A DNA stretch of 64,000 bases, taken from Warburgia ugandensis (Eukaryota > Streptophyta > Magnoliopsida > Canellales > Canellaceae). A program made the position numbers and the translations under genes. Shown in pieces: positions 14,701 to 25,866 of the stretch (positions are counted from its first letter, which is position 1; every line of letters starts with the position of its first letter). The stretch is taken from assembly GCA_035236585.1 (NCBI GenBank), contig CP141126.1, positions 7,763,001 through 7,827,000 on the forward strand, read 5' to 3'. The notes beneath the pieces were generated by a model, which worked only from the letters and a program-made list of their open reading frames with translations, did no database searches and was not told the DNA's origin.

Positions 14701-17700
14701 CTAAATCAAAGTTAAGGATTCAAAGATCACAGGAATTACCTCCTCAATGTTACACAAGAAATGATTTCTTCCAACAGAATGTATGCTTGCCCGACATTGT
14801 GGACAGAAAACATTCTGACCTTTCTTCTGAGATCTCCGTAACCACTCTGAGAAGCATCCGTTGCTAGAAAGAACAAATGGCATAAAAAATTTATATGCAA
14901 GTAACCAAAACATAATTGTTTGATAGGAAACAATGGATATACTGTAAAGCAATACCAGAAGTTGTGAAGACAAGGGGCAACGGTTACAACATCATGCCAT
15001 ATGTTTAGGCAAATGCTGCATTTTGCATGCTCAACATCTAAAGTTATCTGGCAAACCAAATAACACAAATTATTCAGTAGTTGGCCAAGCCTTAATGAAA
15101 TTTTGAAGAGTAAATAATCAGTGGAATCTTCTAAAAGCTCACCTTTATTTGGTTCTTACAGTGTGGCATTACTTTGAATCTGTAACTCAAGGATCCTGAA
15201 AGCATTGAGAGAGAAAATGATTATAAGGTTCTCTATAATTTTACCATGGGCACCATTTTCAAATTGCTAACTACACAACTACAAGAAAGATGCACTAGCT
15301 TTTCCTACTACCACATTCGTCGACAAAACCCCACCTCAATTGAGATACCAATCAGGATTATAGCTGCTAAAGCAAACAGAATGAGTAATAACAGCTAACA
15401 GTCCACAGGCATTTACAAAGGCCTATCGCTGCCACAATATAACAAAGAGAATTATGTAGATCAAATAGACTGAGAAAAACTTAACTCCTGGATAAGAACA
15501 ATGGCTTAAGCAATGCCTGGAAATAAAAGATATCATTCAACAAGCCCAAATTGCCAACCTAGGGCTATTAAAACAAATATCATGAATATTAAAACTTGAG
15601 GAGAAAATAAAAGCTAGTGTTTTGGTATGGTACTCCACCAAACAGCAGAAATTGAAGGAAATTTCTTGAATGCTAATGCATACAAGCATCACAAAAAGTA
15701 AACAAAAACAATTATGATAAATTACATCACAATTTTGCATACTAATATCCACATCCAGATAACTGAAACATCTCTCCTTTCTTTTTATCTTTTGGTAGGT
15801 AAGCAGTGACTTGAACCCACCACCAATATGTTGTGAGACAAGGCACTTAAATGTCCCACACATTTTAAGTCTCTCCAAATTATCATACAACAAACAAATT
15901 TCAGGGCAACACCTGCTCCCTTGCAATAAAATACATAACCTTCAGTGAGTGAACCTTTCATGAGAAGCATGCTACAAAGATAGCAACTGAACAAAGTTAC
16001 AGCATATTTGGTATCAATTACTGAGTCGAAGTTATGACCAAGGATCTGAACACACTGCAAATATTTGATAGCCTACCAATTCAAATGTAACCTTGTAATA
16101 ACTCTTAGAACACCCTTTTTCAGTATCAAAATCAGGTATAGAGAAAGAGATAAGGTTAAATGGTCCTCCGGAATAAGTTAGTCTGGATAAATACAATCAG
16201 GTGATCAAGATAAAGGATAACATCATCAAATCATTGTCTCCACACATTTGATTAGAACATATGAGAACATCTGCTGACCTTCTTCATTGGATCCTGATAT
16301 AACTTCACTCCCACATTTTATTGGAACAGCATCTTCGTTCCTCACAATGGCTTCATCAACAATCATCGTACTAGAGCTACAAAGTCAAAGACAAAAGATA
16401 AAAGTAAATCAACAAGCAACCTACGGAAAACTAGTTTAATATGTTAAGCTAAGTTGCCTACTGTGAGACCCAGAAAATGTCAACTCTATCTGTTTCAACC
16501 TCATTCATTCCTCTCACAGCTCACAGGTAACTATAGCAGCACATTAAAGAGTTTGTAATAAGAAAAGCATGTATGATTAGAAACTTAAGGTTGCAGTCAT
16601 CTACCATTAAGTATCCCAATTAAGAAGATTATATCTATCAATAGACTATGGAGCAATAAGAGGATAGAGAAAAGTGGTAATGGGCAGTTGCTCGTGGTTA
16701 AATAAAAATCAAGCAGAAACACCTATCACCACAGAAAATGTTTCTCTATCTATGAACAAAAATTGCTTTTAAAGAAGGACGAGCAAATCATAAGTCTAGA
16801 CATGAAGAATAACAATCTCATAATTTACAGAAATGAAACTAGAATAGAACAAAATGGAGAAATTCCACAGGAATGAAACCTTAGGTTTTGAATCTTGGCT
16901 GAAACAAGGTCTTCACTCCTTGTTATTTTGCACCATTGATGCTTTTCAAGTGATGTAGTCTCTGAAAATAGTATCATGTCATTTGACATTATGTCAACAT
17001 CCAAATATCTTGAGTCAGATGGAACTGCACCATACAAGAGAAGATTCCAAATTGCTCAAAAGATGTGCAGTATAATCTTCATTCCAACTCAAACTAAAAA
17101 AGCATAGCCGGGTACAAGAAGCTCCCACCTATACAGGGTCCAGGGAAGGGGCGGCCCACAATGGGTCAAAATTTAAAATGCAGAAATAAACAAAAAGATG
17201 GCAAGATACCCACTTGCAGCTTTATATACTTACAAACAGAAAACATGGAAGCTTATGTACGAAGTAAAAATCTAGTTTGCAAGGATAATTACCCCAAGAT
17301 TTCTTCATACAAGCTTCAAAGATGGAAAATTCCAAAATTTAAAACATATACAAGTTAGAAACCTCACAGTAAAAGAGCTTCTAGATTGTAGGAACAGAAC
17401 ATTCGAGCAGAAGATGCCTCATGTAGAAACTAATCTTAGAGAAGAGAGCTAATGAAATAGAAAGTCCAACACATTTGCTCCATCATCAGCTTCCTTTGAA
17501 AACAAGCAACAACTGATTCCTCCATCTTTCGAGATTTCTTCAGTGTTTCTGTTTCTGTACGACCATGGGCAGCCAGACTTAGATTGAAAATAGCCATTGT
17601 GAGGCTAAGCACAATTAATAGCTCAGAAACCAAGGCCCTACAACTGAAGCATACTGTGAGATGCTTAGCATCAAGTAATACCCAGGGGCGTAAGTTATGG

Positions 17701-18791
17701 TAGCAAGATCAAGGAGGATGAGGGGAGAAGCACTAGAGCCAACAACTTGTGCATTTCTTGGGTGCAAACCAGTGACCCATGCATTTGACAGGTTCCATGA
17801 GTGGCAATTATGAGGTTGCTGTCCTTACCTAGTTAAACCTGACCTTAGATGTAATGCATGAATTCTGAACAGGGTCGCTAACTTGAAATAATGGCGTGCA
17901 GCTCTCCTTACAAGTTACAGATTTGCAGTGGTTGAAACGATAAAGCCTGCCCCTTATTGTAATACATGTCACGTTTTTCCCTCTCCAATTGCTTCTTCTC
18001 CTTACTCTCCCTGCTTTATGAACTTGGTTTGGTTTGACACGCTTGATGTCTAGGGCCATACAATTACTCTGTCCTAGTAAAAAGTCAGCCCTACAATGCC
18101 AAGATCCATACTTGCTGAGTAACTTTGTCTTGTGCAAATTTTGTAAGGCATGAGTTCAATGCTTTTATCAGGATTATTGCCTTGAGTAATTTCTTCGTAG
18201 CCGTTATAACTTTAGAGATTTACCACCCCAAAGCATTTATAGCATTAGAATAAGTTCCAACCTCGTGAAAATATCAAGCATTGCATCCAATCACGCTTGT
18301 TGTTTGCTTATTACCCACAATTTGCCATCCAAAGACGAAGTTCATGACACTTTGGTCAGTAAGGTAAATAATCAGAATTTGAAGGCGCTGACAGTAACCC
18401 ACCGAGAATTTATCATTGCATCACAATTAGAATTAAGAAATGACAATCATGAACAAGTTTTAAGCCAAAGTATGATTTCTTGAACTCGCTGACAATCTTC
18501 TTCTTCATACTATGTTCTTGAAACATATAACAGTGGAGGTGCTCTCTAAAATAAGGAGTGAGAAACTCTAGATATAGCGGTAACTACTCCAAATGAAATT
18601 AGATTAAAAATCCTAACCTAATAAAGGGTTGCAAAAAACAGAAGGAGAAAAAAAAAAACACCAACATTTGCAGGTATTAATCGAAACGCTAGAACGACGG
18701 AAAGTGAGAAGAGAAGCAGAGGGAAGGTCATACCGAGTTTGGCCCAGACTTCTCCTGTGCATTTCGTTCCAGAACTCTCTCCGAGTTCCAT
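834..18791 (-). CDS. CHFR: CHFR-type E3 ubiquitin ligase (FHA-like, RING, Cys-rich, PBZ-like), 15 exons
   Basis: Likely transfers ubiquitin to nuclear targets, as CHFR does at the mitotic checkpoint; the plant role is inferred. Exons by eye, in gene order: 18791-18734, 17024-16880, 16376-16279, 15195-15143, 15047-14956, 14863-14740, 12014-11928, 10371-10281, 7019-6927, 5785-5685, 4222-4157, 4062-3975, 3474-3414, 1976-1913, 968-834. They total 1356 nt (451 aa), all phases fit, and introns are GT-AG. Residues about 10-118 are FHA-like. The RING is C128-x2-C131-x12-C144-x-H146-x2-C149-x2-C152-x16-C169-x2-C172. Residues about 220-407 are Cys-rich (QCPQCG, QCQSCGGMM, GCDRAFCGAYW, QQTGKTLQD). The C-terminus, DCWYGYACRTQ then H434 and H440, matches the CHFR PBZ finger. 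The start ATG opens the only exon that splices in frame into the FHA exon. Introns hold SINEs, a LINE stub and local duplications but nothing that breaks the gene. Exon edges are predictions without transcript support. Confidence 0.9.
2281..2484 (+). repeat. Au SINE, near full length
   Basis: Has the tRNA-like head (CCTTGGCGTGACAG), a box B-like segment (GTCATGGGTTTGAGG) and the 3' end GCACCTGGCTGCAC followed by a T-rich tail. It lies in the intron between exons 13 and 14 of the CHFR-like gene, antisense to it. Confidence 0.85.
2986..3178. repeat. Tandem repeat, 3 copies of about 65 bp
   Basis: Three adjacent copies begin with ACATAAGGGAACA and contain GCAGTTGCACAAAATGAAGC, at about 2986, 3051 and 3116. 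They differ by only a few bases. It lies in an intron of the CHFR-like gene. Confidence 0.9.
8722..8773. repeat. (GA)n microsatellite followed by a G run
   Basis: About 19 GA units run directly into 13 G residues. It lies in the large intron between exons 8 and 9 of the CHFR-like gene. Confidence 0.95.
9271..9450 (-). repeat. Au SINE, full length with target-site duplication
   Basis: On the minus strand it runs from GAGCCTTGGCGCAACGGTAA to the end GGGGGCTGCCCTTT. Both sides carry AAATAAATATAAAATT, a convincing target-site duplication. It lies in a CHFR-like intron, in the sense orientation. Confidence 0.93.
9552..9642 (-). mobile_element. 5'-truncated RTE-type LINE stub (91 bp)
   Basis: Carries the 3'-terminal sequence shared with the two larger RTE copies in this window (CCTTATTCCGATTAGGGGTC and following) with an ATC-repeat tail at its left end. 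It is flanked by identical 12-bp copies of TCACAAGAGCAT at 9540-9551 and 9643-9654, so it is a single, heavily 5'-truncated insertion. Confidence 0.9.
10441..10620 (-). repeat. Au SINE, full length
   Basis: On the minus strand it runs from GGGGAGCCTTGGCGCAACAG to ACCGGGGCTGCCCTTT. It lies in the intron between exons 7 and 8 of the CHFR-like gene, in sense orientation, and is one of the best preserved copies here. Confidence 0.93.
10629..10750. repeat. Tandem duplication, 2 x 61 bp
   Basis: Two adjacent copies start GAAACAAGCAAGCTTCCACA and end CAAACTAGTTA, at 10629-10689 and 10690-10750. Only a few bases differ. It starts just beyond the Au SINE at 10441-10620. Confidence 0.93.
12379..12738. 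repeat. Tandem duplication, about 165-bp arms offset 193 bp
   Basis: The segment starting CCAAGCATTTACCAATCAG at 12379 recurs at 12573 with about 85-90% identity by eye. Both copies contain ATTCACATGAGC and TTGACCTATTTGACCCTT. It is intronic in the CHFR-like gene. Confidence 0.85.
13290..13900. other. Compositionally distinct intron segment, possible organelle DNA
   Basis: This stretch of the large CHFR-like intron has a higher GC content and a texture like plant mitochondrial intergenic DNA. I cannot match it to a named organelle gene, so the call is a guess. Confidence 0.2.
17101..17165 (-). repeat. Au SINE fragment (3' part)
   Basis: Matches only the 3' third of the family (the reverse complement of GAAGCTCCCACCTATACAGG and CCAGGGAAGGGGCGG). 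It lies in intron 1 of the CHFR-like gene. Confidence 0.8.
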
Positions 18792-19367
18792 GACCAAGAA
18801 GGAGAAGAACAAACAACGAAATGGGGGTTTTCTCCTCTTTTTAATCTTCTCTCTTCCAGCTGCAGGGGAATGAAGGAGTAAAACGCATATTGAAATAAAT
18901 AGATGGAAAGCTTGTCGAGAAAGATTGGCCGGCCTTAAGCCCCCCTCCCCAGTCCCCTCAACTTCGCTCTAGGGAATTGAGGGGACAAAGTTGTATAGTA
19001 TCTGGGCGTGTAGTACACGTGCAGTAAGAAGTGATCCGAACCGTTGAGGTTTGGGCCACGTCTCCGCCGGCCGATAAAGAATCTGCGCCGTTGATTATCT
19101 TGAATGTTCTACGTTAATTATCTTAAAGGGTGATCTGTTTAAATCAATGCCTATTTTTTTATGTCGTCCATATAACGAACCGTTTAGATCACCAAAATTA
19201 TGGGGCCCACATGTATATTTGTTGGAGGAAAGCTATAGATTCCAGAAAAATACCTATGAGACCAGATCTATCATGATCTAAACCATTCATCCTTTTATCT
19301 TTGAACTTGGCTCACATTCTAGTTGTACGTGAACACAGTAGTAGTCTATTAGGCTGAATTATCCACG
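18792..19367. promoter_or_regulatory. 5' flank and probable promoter of the CHFR-like gene
   Basis: This stretch lies directly upstream of the CHFR-like start codon at 18791 and should hold its 5' UTR and promoter. It includes a C-rich patch near 18940-18960. I can pick out no specific element. The call rests on position only. Confidence 0.4.
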
Positions 19368-19370
19368 TTA

Positions 19371-19505
19371 ACAGCTATCCTTGGGTTGGACGAATTACTT
19401 GAAGAAAATCGTTTAACCTTAGCAAGAGCACAAAAAATTAAGCGTTTCTTATCACAAGCCTTGTTCGCAGCAAAAGTATTTACTGGTTCTCCAAAGAAAT
19501 ATGCA
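19371..19505 (+). pseudogene. atpB: Nuclear relic of chloroplast atpB (NUPT)
   Basis: The plus strand encodes [18 protein letters not shown] and then [20 protein letters not shown], matching the C-terminal part of the chloroplast ATP synthase beta subunit. The RLTxARA and FTGSP forms fit the chloroplast protein better than the nuclear-encoded mitochondrial one. Homology begins near 19371 (GCTATCCTTGGGTTGGACGA) and fades after about 19505. Several differences from the typical chloroplast sequence, as I recall it, are G-to-A changes on this strand, as expected for methylated DNA decay after transfer. It is far too short to function. Confidence 0.88.
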
Positions 19506-19735
19506 CTTTTGTCAGCGTCTGAGTGGCAGCCTGTGGTCTTGACCCTTTCCTTACCTTTTGGGTCATCCATGTTCCCTCTAGACTCGGAAGAGTATTATTT
19601 ATCATCGGGAATAGAGAAATAATGTTGCCTCTCTGAGCTATGGCCCAAGACCTAAATTGGCTTGGGGATTAAATGTTAGGCCCATTATGTGCAATAATTT
19701 AAACTATAATATTCATAGTGAGGCTTTTGGAAATA

Positions 19736-19914
19736 AAAGGGCAGGTCCGGTGCACAAAGTTCCTATCTATGAGGGGTTCAGGGAAGGACGGACTACAAAG
19801 ACTTATACTAGGCAGCCTTACTTTGTATTTTTGCAAGAGTCTGTTTTTACGCCTTAAACTTGTGCTCTCAAAGTCACATGACGACAACTTTTACCGTTGT
19901 GTCAAGGCTCCCCA
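19736..19914 (-). repeat. Au SINE, full length, diverged
   Basis: The minus strand reads GGGGAGCCTTGACACAACGG at its head and ends CACCGGACCTGCCCTTT. TTTTGGAAAT occurs on both sides, which may be the remains of a target-site duplication. Confidence 0.88.
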
Positions 19915-19995
19915 AGCTAATTTAAGTTTTGGAAATGATTTTCAAATAAAAAAGCATGTAAAAATGGGATGCTACCTACCCGAAGCCCTTCTTCG

Positions 19996-20975
19996 CATGA
20001 TCAGATCCAGTCATCATTTTTATCATGCCTAATTGGCTGGCTGACAATTTCATTATCATTGGATGACTTTGGCCTGCTCTCTTTTGCCTTTAAATTATGT
20101 CAAATGAAAATTTTAACTGCAATGCCAGTATATAGAAGCTTTCAGTGGGCCTGATTTTTGGTATGGGCCTAAATAGGGTAGGTCAAACATAATGGACAGT
20201 TCAAAGCTCCTTCAAGCTTTGATCGTAAGTACATCTTCTCATACCCTAAGCTCATCAGACTCTCGTGCACCTGAGTGCAAGAGGGGCACTTGGCAAGAAA
20301 TTAACACAAGGCAAGGGGAATGCCATAACAAATTGTTTTCGTGTTGATTCAAGTTGCTTGTAGTAGGCGGGGTGAAGCCGATTCTCTTCTAAATCCTCGA
20401 AAGGAAATAAGTGAGGCTTAGTAGAGTTTTTTCCTAGGCTTTATTTGAGTTGAAAAATGGATCAAACAAATGAGGATAAACTCCTCCTCGCTCACCCAGC
20501 CCAATGGAGAAACCAACTAATCTATGCAATGGAATGATTACAGAGTCAGGGTTTCAAGGTTGACTGATCTGTTACAGCCTGAAGTTATTCCCAGAGATGG
20601 AGAGTCATGGAAACTCGGCCGATGAATTGAATAACCTTACATTTAGGGCTGTAAATTTCTATGACCCCCATGGCAAAACGGGATGTGTACGCAAAGCAAG
20701 AGCTCTTTCGGTCTGCATAGGCGCATTTCTTCATTTTTCAATCAGCCTCACTGTTTCTAGAGTAGCATTTGATTGGATCCAATCATTATTTTCATCATGC
20801 CTTAGATTGGTAGCTGCCAATTTTCATCACCCTTGGATGACTTTAGCCTGTTCTTTTTTACTTTTAAATTCTGTCAATTGAAAATTTTAAGTGCAATGCT
20901 AGTATTTAGAAGCTTTCAATGGGCATGCCTAAATAGGGCAGGTCAAACATAATGGATAATTCAAAGCTCATTTGA
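19996..20975. repeat. Direct repeat of about 210 bp, copies at 19996-20216 and 20770-20975
   Basis: Both copies share ATCATGCC, GGATGACTTT, GAAAATTTTAA and AGGTCAAACATAATGGA in the same order at roughly 80% identity. The 550 bp between them is not repeated. I recognise no transposon protein; it may be an old non-autonomous element or a segmental duplication. Confidence 0.8.
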
Positions 20976-21254
20976 TAGCTCTGATGAGAATGTGAGAAGA
21001 GGGACCTGTTGCCTTATAAAGTTGTAGAGCTGATCATCTTTCATATCGATCCATTGAAATAGGAGTGAGGGCTCGTTTAACATCTTCTGATACTATGAGC
21101 TCATCCAACCCTTAATGTTTCTAGAGCAGTATTGATCCAAAGTCAAAGAAATGAGATGAATAGGTCAGATCAATCAAAAGATAGGATCCCCACGCAAAAG
21201 TGGAATGCATCACAGCAACTTACCATATTTTGCCCTTTTATACCATCATTCCTC

Positions 21255-21434
21255 TTGAAGGGAGCCTTGGCGCAACGGTAAAAGCTGTTTTCATGTGACC
21301 TTGAGGTCACGAATTCAAGGCATGGAATCAGTCTCTTGCAAAATGCAAGGTAGGAGTGCCTATTATAGACCCTTGTGGTCCGCCCCTTCCCTAGACTCTG
21401 CATTGGCGGGAGCTTTGTGCACCGGGACTGCCCC
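21255..21434 (+). repeat. Au SINE, full length with perfect 18-bp duplication
   Basis: Reads GGGAGCCTTGGCGCAACGGT at the head, ends CACCGGGACTGCCCC. The 18-bp sequence TTTATACCATCATTCCTC is identical on both sides (21237-21254 and 21435-21452). This is the clearest insertion in the window and fixes the family boundaries. Confidence 0.96.
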
Positions 21435-21695
21435 TTTATACCATCATTCCTCCTAACATATACCACCAATTCAAAATGGAGATGGGATATATTTAAACCC
21501 CCTTTTCTCTCTCTCTCCATCAATCTCTCTCTCTTCAAAAAAGGAGTGTCTCAAAGAAGTTGAAGATGTAGGCCCCGGGTACCTCTATATCTTAGATACC
21601 ATGTGGATCTCTAGATTTTATAGGTGCCTCTCTCTTTCTCTCCCTCTAATAAATACTTTTACACTCTGCTTTACAACTTTAAAATGTTAAAGGAA

Positions 21696-21873
21696 AAGGG
21701 CAGCCCTAATGCACGAAGCTCTTGCCTATACAGGGTCTGGGAAGGGGGCAGATTACAAGTGCCTAAAGTACATAGCCTTACCTTGCATTTGCAAGAGGAT
21801 GTTTCCATGCCTTCAACCCGTGACCTCAAGGTCACATGAGACAACTTTTACCGTTACGCCAAAGCTCCCCTTC
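21696..21873 (-). repeat. Au SINE, full length with 15-bp duplication
   Basis: The AAAATGTTAAAGGAA duplication lies at 21681-21695 and 21874-21888. It is on the opposite strand to the copy 260 bp to the left. Confidence 0.95.
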
Positions 21874-22388
21874 AAAATGTTAAAGGAACAAAGTCTTAAA
21901 TGTAGTCAATACTTACATACTTTTACTACTTAAATTATTTAAAATAAATAATTTGAATCACCGAGACGGCCAGAATATGCTTGGTCGGAAGTTTGAGTTG
22001 CTCGTAAAGCCAGATCTAGTTAGACAAGGATGACAACCATTTCAAACCCATCTTTCTCATACATGGGGAGACAAAACAAAGCAGGCCATAAAAGTCCATT
22101 GCCTAGCAAAGCTTTATATCATCAAGGGCTCTCCTGGAAGATTGTTGTAGTCCTTTCGACTAGTTGTCAAATGTCGTTATTTCCTTCTTTCCCACCGAAG
22201 TTGTCGGCCGGCGTCGAGACCCACATCTCACACTATTTTGCCACACACAAGGATTTGGCTCCACACCATGCCTTTCCCTGGCAAATTGAAGTTCAATTTT
22301 CGAATCTTTGTGAGCTCAGGTTGGATCGGACCGTTCTATCTAATTTTTGAGACTTCATGATATATTTTTTAAATTTGAAAAAGCGGTT

Positions 22389-22485
22389 AATAGTATGCAG
22401 TGTTACCTTGCATTTTGTAAGAGACTGTTTTTCCGCCTCAAGGTCACATGATAACAACTCCACAGTTGCACTAAGATTCCCCTTC
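22389..22485 (-). repeat. Au SINE fragment (5' half)
   Basis: Keeps the tRNA-like half and the AAGGTAACACTGCATACTAT segment on the minus strand but lacks the 3' end. Confidence 0.75.
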
Positions 22486-23353
22486 TTGCTACATGATGGA
22501 TGATTCTAGCAATCGTTCAGTCTTTCAGTGATAAAAAATTTACTTCTATCGATACTGGGTTCATCCCATCGTCGGATGAAGAGGCCGGATCAAGCAAAGG
22601 TTGGGTTCGTCATGGAAAGAGTGGGCAGAATATCTGGTAACTTGTTGATCAAGAGAAAGAGCATGAGTTAGATGATTAGGACACGATACCGGGTGTCGTT
22701 TATTTGGCAAGAGTTGGTGCATCATGTGGAAGGTCCAAACTAGTGCAACAACGACAACAATGAAGTCTTGGAGGGTGATGGCGACACCTTTGGTGCCCAA
22801 CCAGGGGTTTCTTTGAGCTTAATATAGAAATATTGAGTTAATATATGTTGAAAGTGTAGCATTTATGGCCTTGCAAAACCTAATCTTAGCCAATTGTACT
22901 ACAAATGTGTTTTGGACTTTGAATTTGAGACAAGGTGGTTGCCTCAATTTTGACTCATTCAGGCAATGATTAGTTGGTAAGTATTTGAGCTACATGATAT
23001 TGTGAAGTCCCCATCTTAGTATAATCAGAAGAAAATTTGCTGGGGTTCAGGGTTCATGGGGTCCTCCTCTCAAATATCCATTGACTACCTTCACATGCAG
23101 TTATTATAGAATAAATTTACCCTCGATTTTTGGCAATATAAAGATGAGGAAGAGATAAATTCAATGTCTAGCACAGTTAGTTGTAGGCAACTCGCCATCT
23201 CCACTATAATATGTTTGGTTGCAAGTTCTAATCACCACTTTCCCTTTTGACTAGAATTAGAGTTAGGAGTGTCCCTGAGTCATATGCCTTGCCTTTTAGT
23301 AATAACAACAACAACAACAACATAAGAGGAGCGATAGTTTCATCTATTTGATG

Positions 23354-23444
23354 CAGGTGATATTTGATTGGCTAGAAAAAAGTAAAAAACATAAAAAGGA
23401 AAAAGTAGTTAGAAACTTTTTCCTAGCCAATCAAATATTACCTG
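23354..23444. repeat. Hairpin element with 31-bp arms (MITE-like)
   Basis: The left arm 23354-23384 (CAGGTGATATTTGATTGGCT...) is the near-perfect reverse complement of the right arm 23414-23444 (...AGCCAATCAAATATTACCTG), about 28 of 31 positions. The loop is about 29 bp. No open frame lies inside. It may be a very small MITE or the remnant of one. Confidence 0.75.
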
Positions 23445-23486
23445 TTCTTTACACCTGTATCTCCTTGCTGAAATTACCAACTCCCT

Positions 23487-23487
23487 C

Positions 23488-23534
<47 letters not shown>
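23487..23534. repeat. (AAT)n microsatellite
   Basis: About 15 uninterrupted AAT/ATA units, just beyond the hairpin element. Confidence 0.95.
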
Positions 23535-23536
<2 letters not shown>

Positions 23537-24161
23537 GGTGTTCACGTGAAACTTAGCCTAGGCAAGTAATTGGGTTTTTCAAGCGGCTAGTAAATTTCTT
23601 TCGAACTTCCTTTTAGCTCTGAGGAATCCTTTCTTGTTTTACAAATATTTTTGCCATCAGCTTGATCACATTAATAAAAATTAATTGTTATATTTAAAAG
23701 ATAAGCAAATGTCAATTGAAAGAAACAGATGAGTTCATATTCTAAAGATTTAGATGTAGAGAGGGAAGAGATGGATGCACAGTGCACACTTACATTTATC
23801 ATTTTTGTGTAATATGCCCTACTCTGTACTAATGGCAAGGTTTAGGCAACTGCCTTTGACGGCCTTGGTTCATGAGACAAGCAGAGGGTTCTTGTTCCTC
23901 AGAATAAGAGAGACATTCTCGACAAAGGTGGCCCCAACTTCTAGTCCAATGGAAGAAAAGCTAATTTCTTTGTTGTTAGTTATATACATTACAAATTGTG
24001 TTCAAATTTCTAATTACTGCTGCTATTTTGCCATTTAGATGTAATAACTTTTCTTTGAGAAATATATTTAGATGTAAAACAAGTTCACGAGCTGCTGGAT
24101 TTAATTAAACAAATTGCTGCTTTTCTTTTGTTATTCAAGTACGAGAGAAAAATGATAGGTT

Positions 24162-24306
24162 CGCGTCATTTTGAGGTCACGGGTTCAAGGCGTGAAAATA
24201 ATCTTTTGCAAGATTCACAGTAAGTCTGCTTACTATAAACCCTTGGGTCCACCCCTTCTCTGAACTGACATATGCGAAAACTTTATGCACCAAAACTCTC
24301 GCTTTT
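24162..24306 (+). repeat. Au SINE fragment, diverged
   Basis: Matches from the box B region (GAGGTCACGGGTTCAAGGCG) to the 3' end. The 5' head is missing or unrecognisable. Confidence 0.8.
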
Positions 24307-24813
24307 GAAAAACAATTGGTTCATTCATGAACTTTCATGTAGCGAAGAATCCTTTTAATCTTCTTCCATAAAGCCACGACATCACATTATATCACTTGGC
24401 ACTGGGAAAGGGGACTGCCCGAAAGTCCTTGCCGCATTTTGAGCATCGACCGTTACTGACGACGTAGGGACGCGCCTTAGTATGGATGCTAGCTACCGTC
24501 ACATTCATCACTTTTAGGTGGACCTTGGCACAAACGTTCATACTAGTCTTGGGGATGTTGTAGACAATATGCCAAACAATGCCCACCGAAAGGAAAAAAG
24601 GTCCGGCCAAGGAAACATGTAGCCAGATGAATAAAACTTGGCCACAAAATGATGGGCCACACAGAACACCACTTTGTTACTCGGGTATAGCCCCCCAAAA
24701 TCTCTTCGGGGCATCTTGGAGAGAAAACCATGGGTCTTAACATCTCAAATATCAGCAGGAATTACTCCTACTCTGCCTGTCCCTTTCTGAGGAAAAACAT
24801 TGGGAAGAAGATT

Positions 24814-24926
24814 AAAGGACAGTCTCAGTGCACAAAGCTCCGACCTATGTAAAGTCTAGGGACAACAAGGGTCTATAACTTCAAGTTCACACAATGACAA
24901 CTTTATTATTATGCCAAGGCTGATCT
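24814..24926 (-). repeat. Au SINE with internal deletion
   Basis: Both ends of the family are present but about 60 bp of the centre is missing. Confidence 0.75.
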
Positions 24927-25866
24927 TCGTGAAAAAGAATATTGATACGATGAAACTCATGGTAAGTACCGTGAGGGATCCACTTTCACATAACAGGCCC
25001 CATTTTGGTTGATCCTGCTCGTTGATCTGTCTTTACCAAATTTGGAGATCTAGTGGAGCAAAATCACGCCGCTGAACAATTCTATAATGAAAAAGTGTTC
25101 TTTTTTTTTTTTTAATCGTTACACAGAATGGTTAGAGATTGGGCATGAGCAATGGTCAACATGCAATGACTTTAAGCATGTTTCCACGTTCATTTATAAT
25201 TCTCCAATCAGCTTGACTTCTGGGTACCCGGATAGTCAAAGTCGGGAACCAGATGGAGGAGGTAAAGCAACCGAAGGTACGGACCATGAAGTGGTTGGAC
25301 GTTCCACGCCTTGCTGGAGGCAGTCCTCAAACATTCGGGGACCGGCGTGGGCTTGTGCATTTGGAATTTCATGAAAAGTAAACCAATTGGATTGAGTTGC
25401 TAGTTTCACGTAATGCCCCACACTAATCCATTTGTGCTGAATAATCCTGTCCGTCACAATTCATTTTGTGTCGTCTAATTTACATTCTACCAAGAGTCAG
25501 GATCTACAACTGTGAAATAGAGATCCACATTAGACCTGTCCCCCGGTTTTACCAGGACCCAGCTCGAACGGTTCAGACCGAGTAATACTCCGTGTAAAAC
25601 GTCTCTATTTTCTTTTCTACGGCACGTCGGAAAGTTCAAGAGAAAGCGAGTGTGAAATGATAAGGACATTAAGACAGAATCGTATGTCGGCTTGATGTAT
25701 ACACGAGCTTCAACCGTTGTCCTCCATCCACGTCTTACAGACGTGTACGGTCAAGATCAGCTGTACAACCCGTTACCCCCGATAATGAAGTCTTTTTTTC
25801 CCGTTCCGTTGGCGGGAGAAACAGTTTAACATTTACACCAAGCATTTTTTCGCCCGGATGATTAAA

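Noticed and set aside
21255-21434. tRNA gene
   Set aside because: The tRNA-like head belongs to a SINE with target-site duplication; no cloverleaf or anticodon arm is kept.
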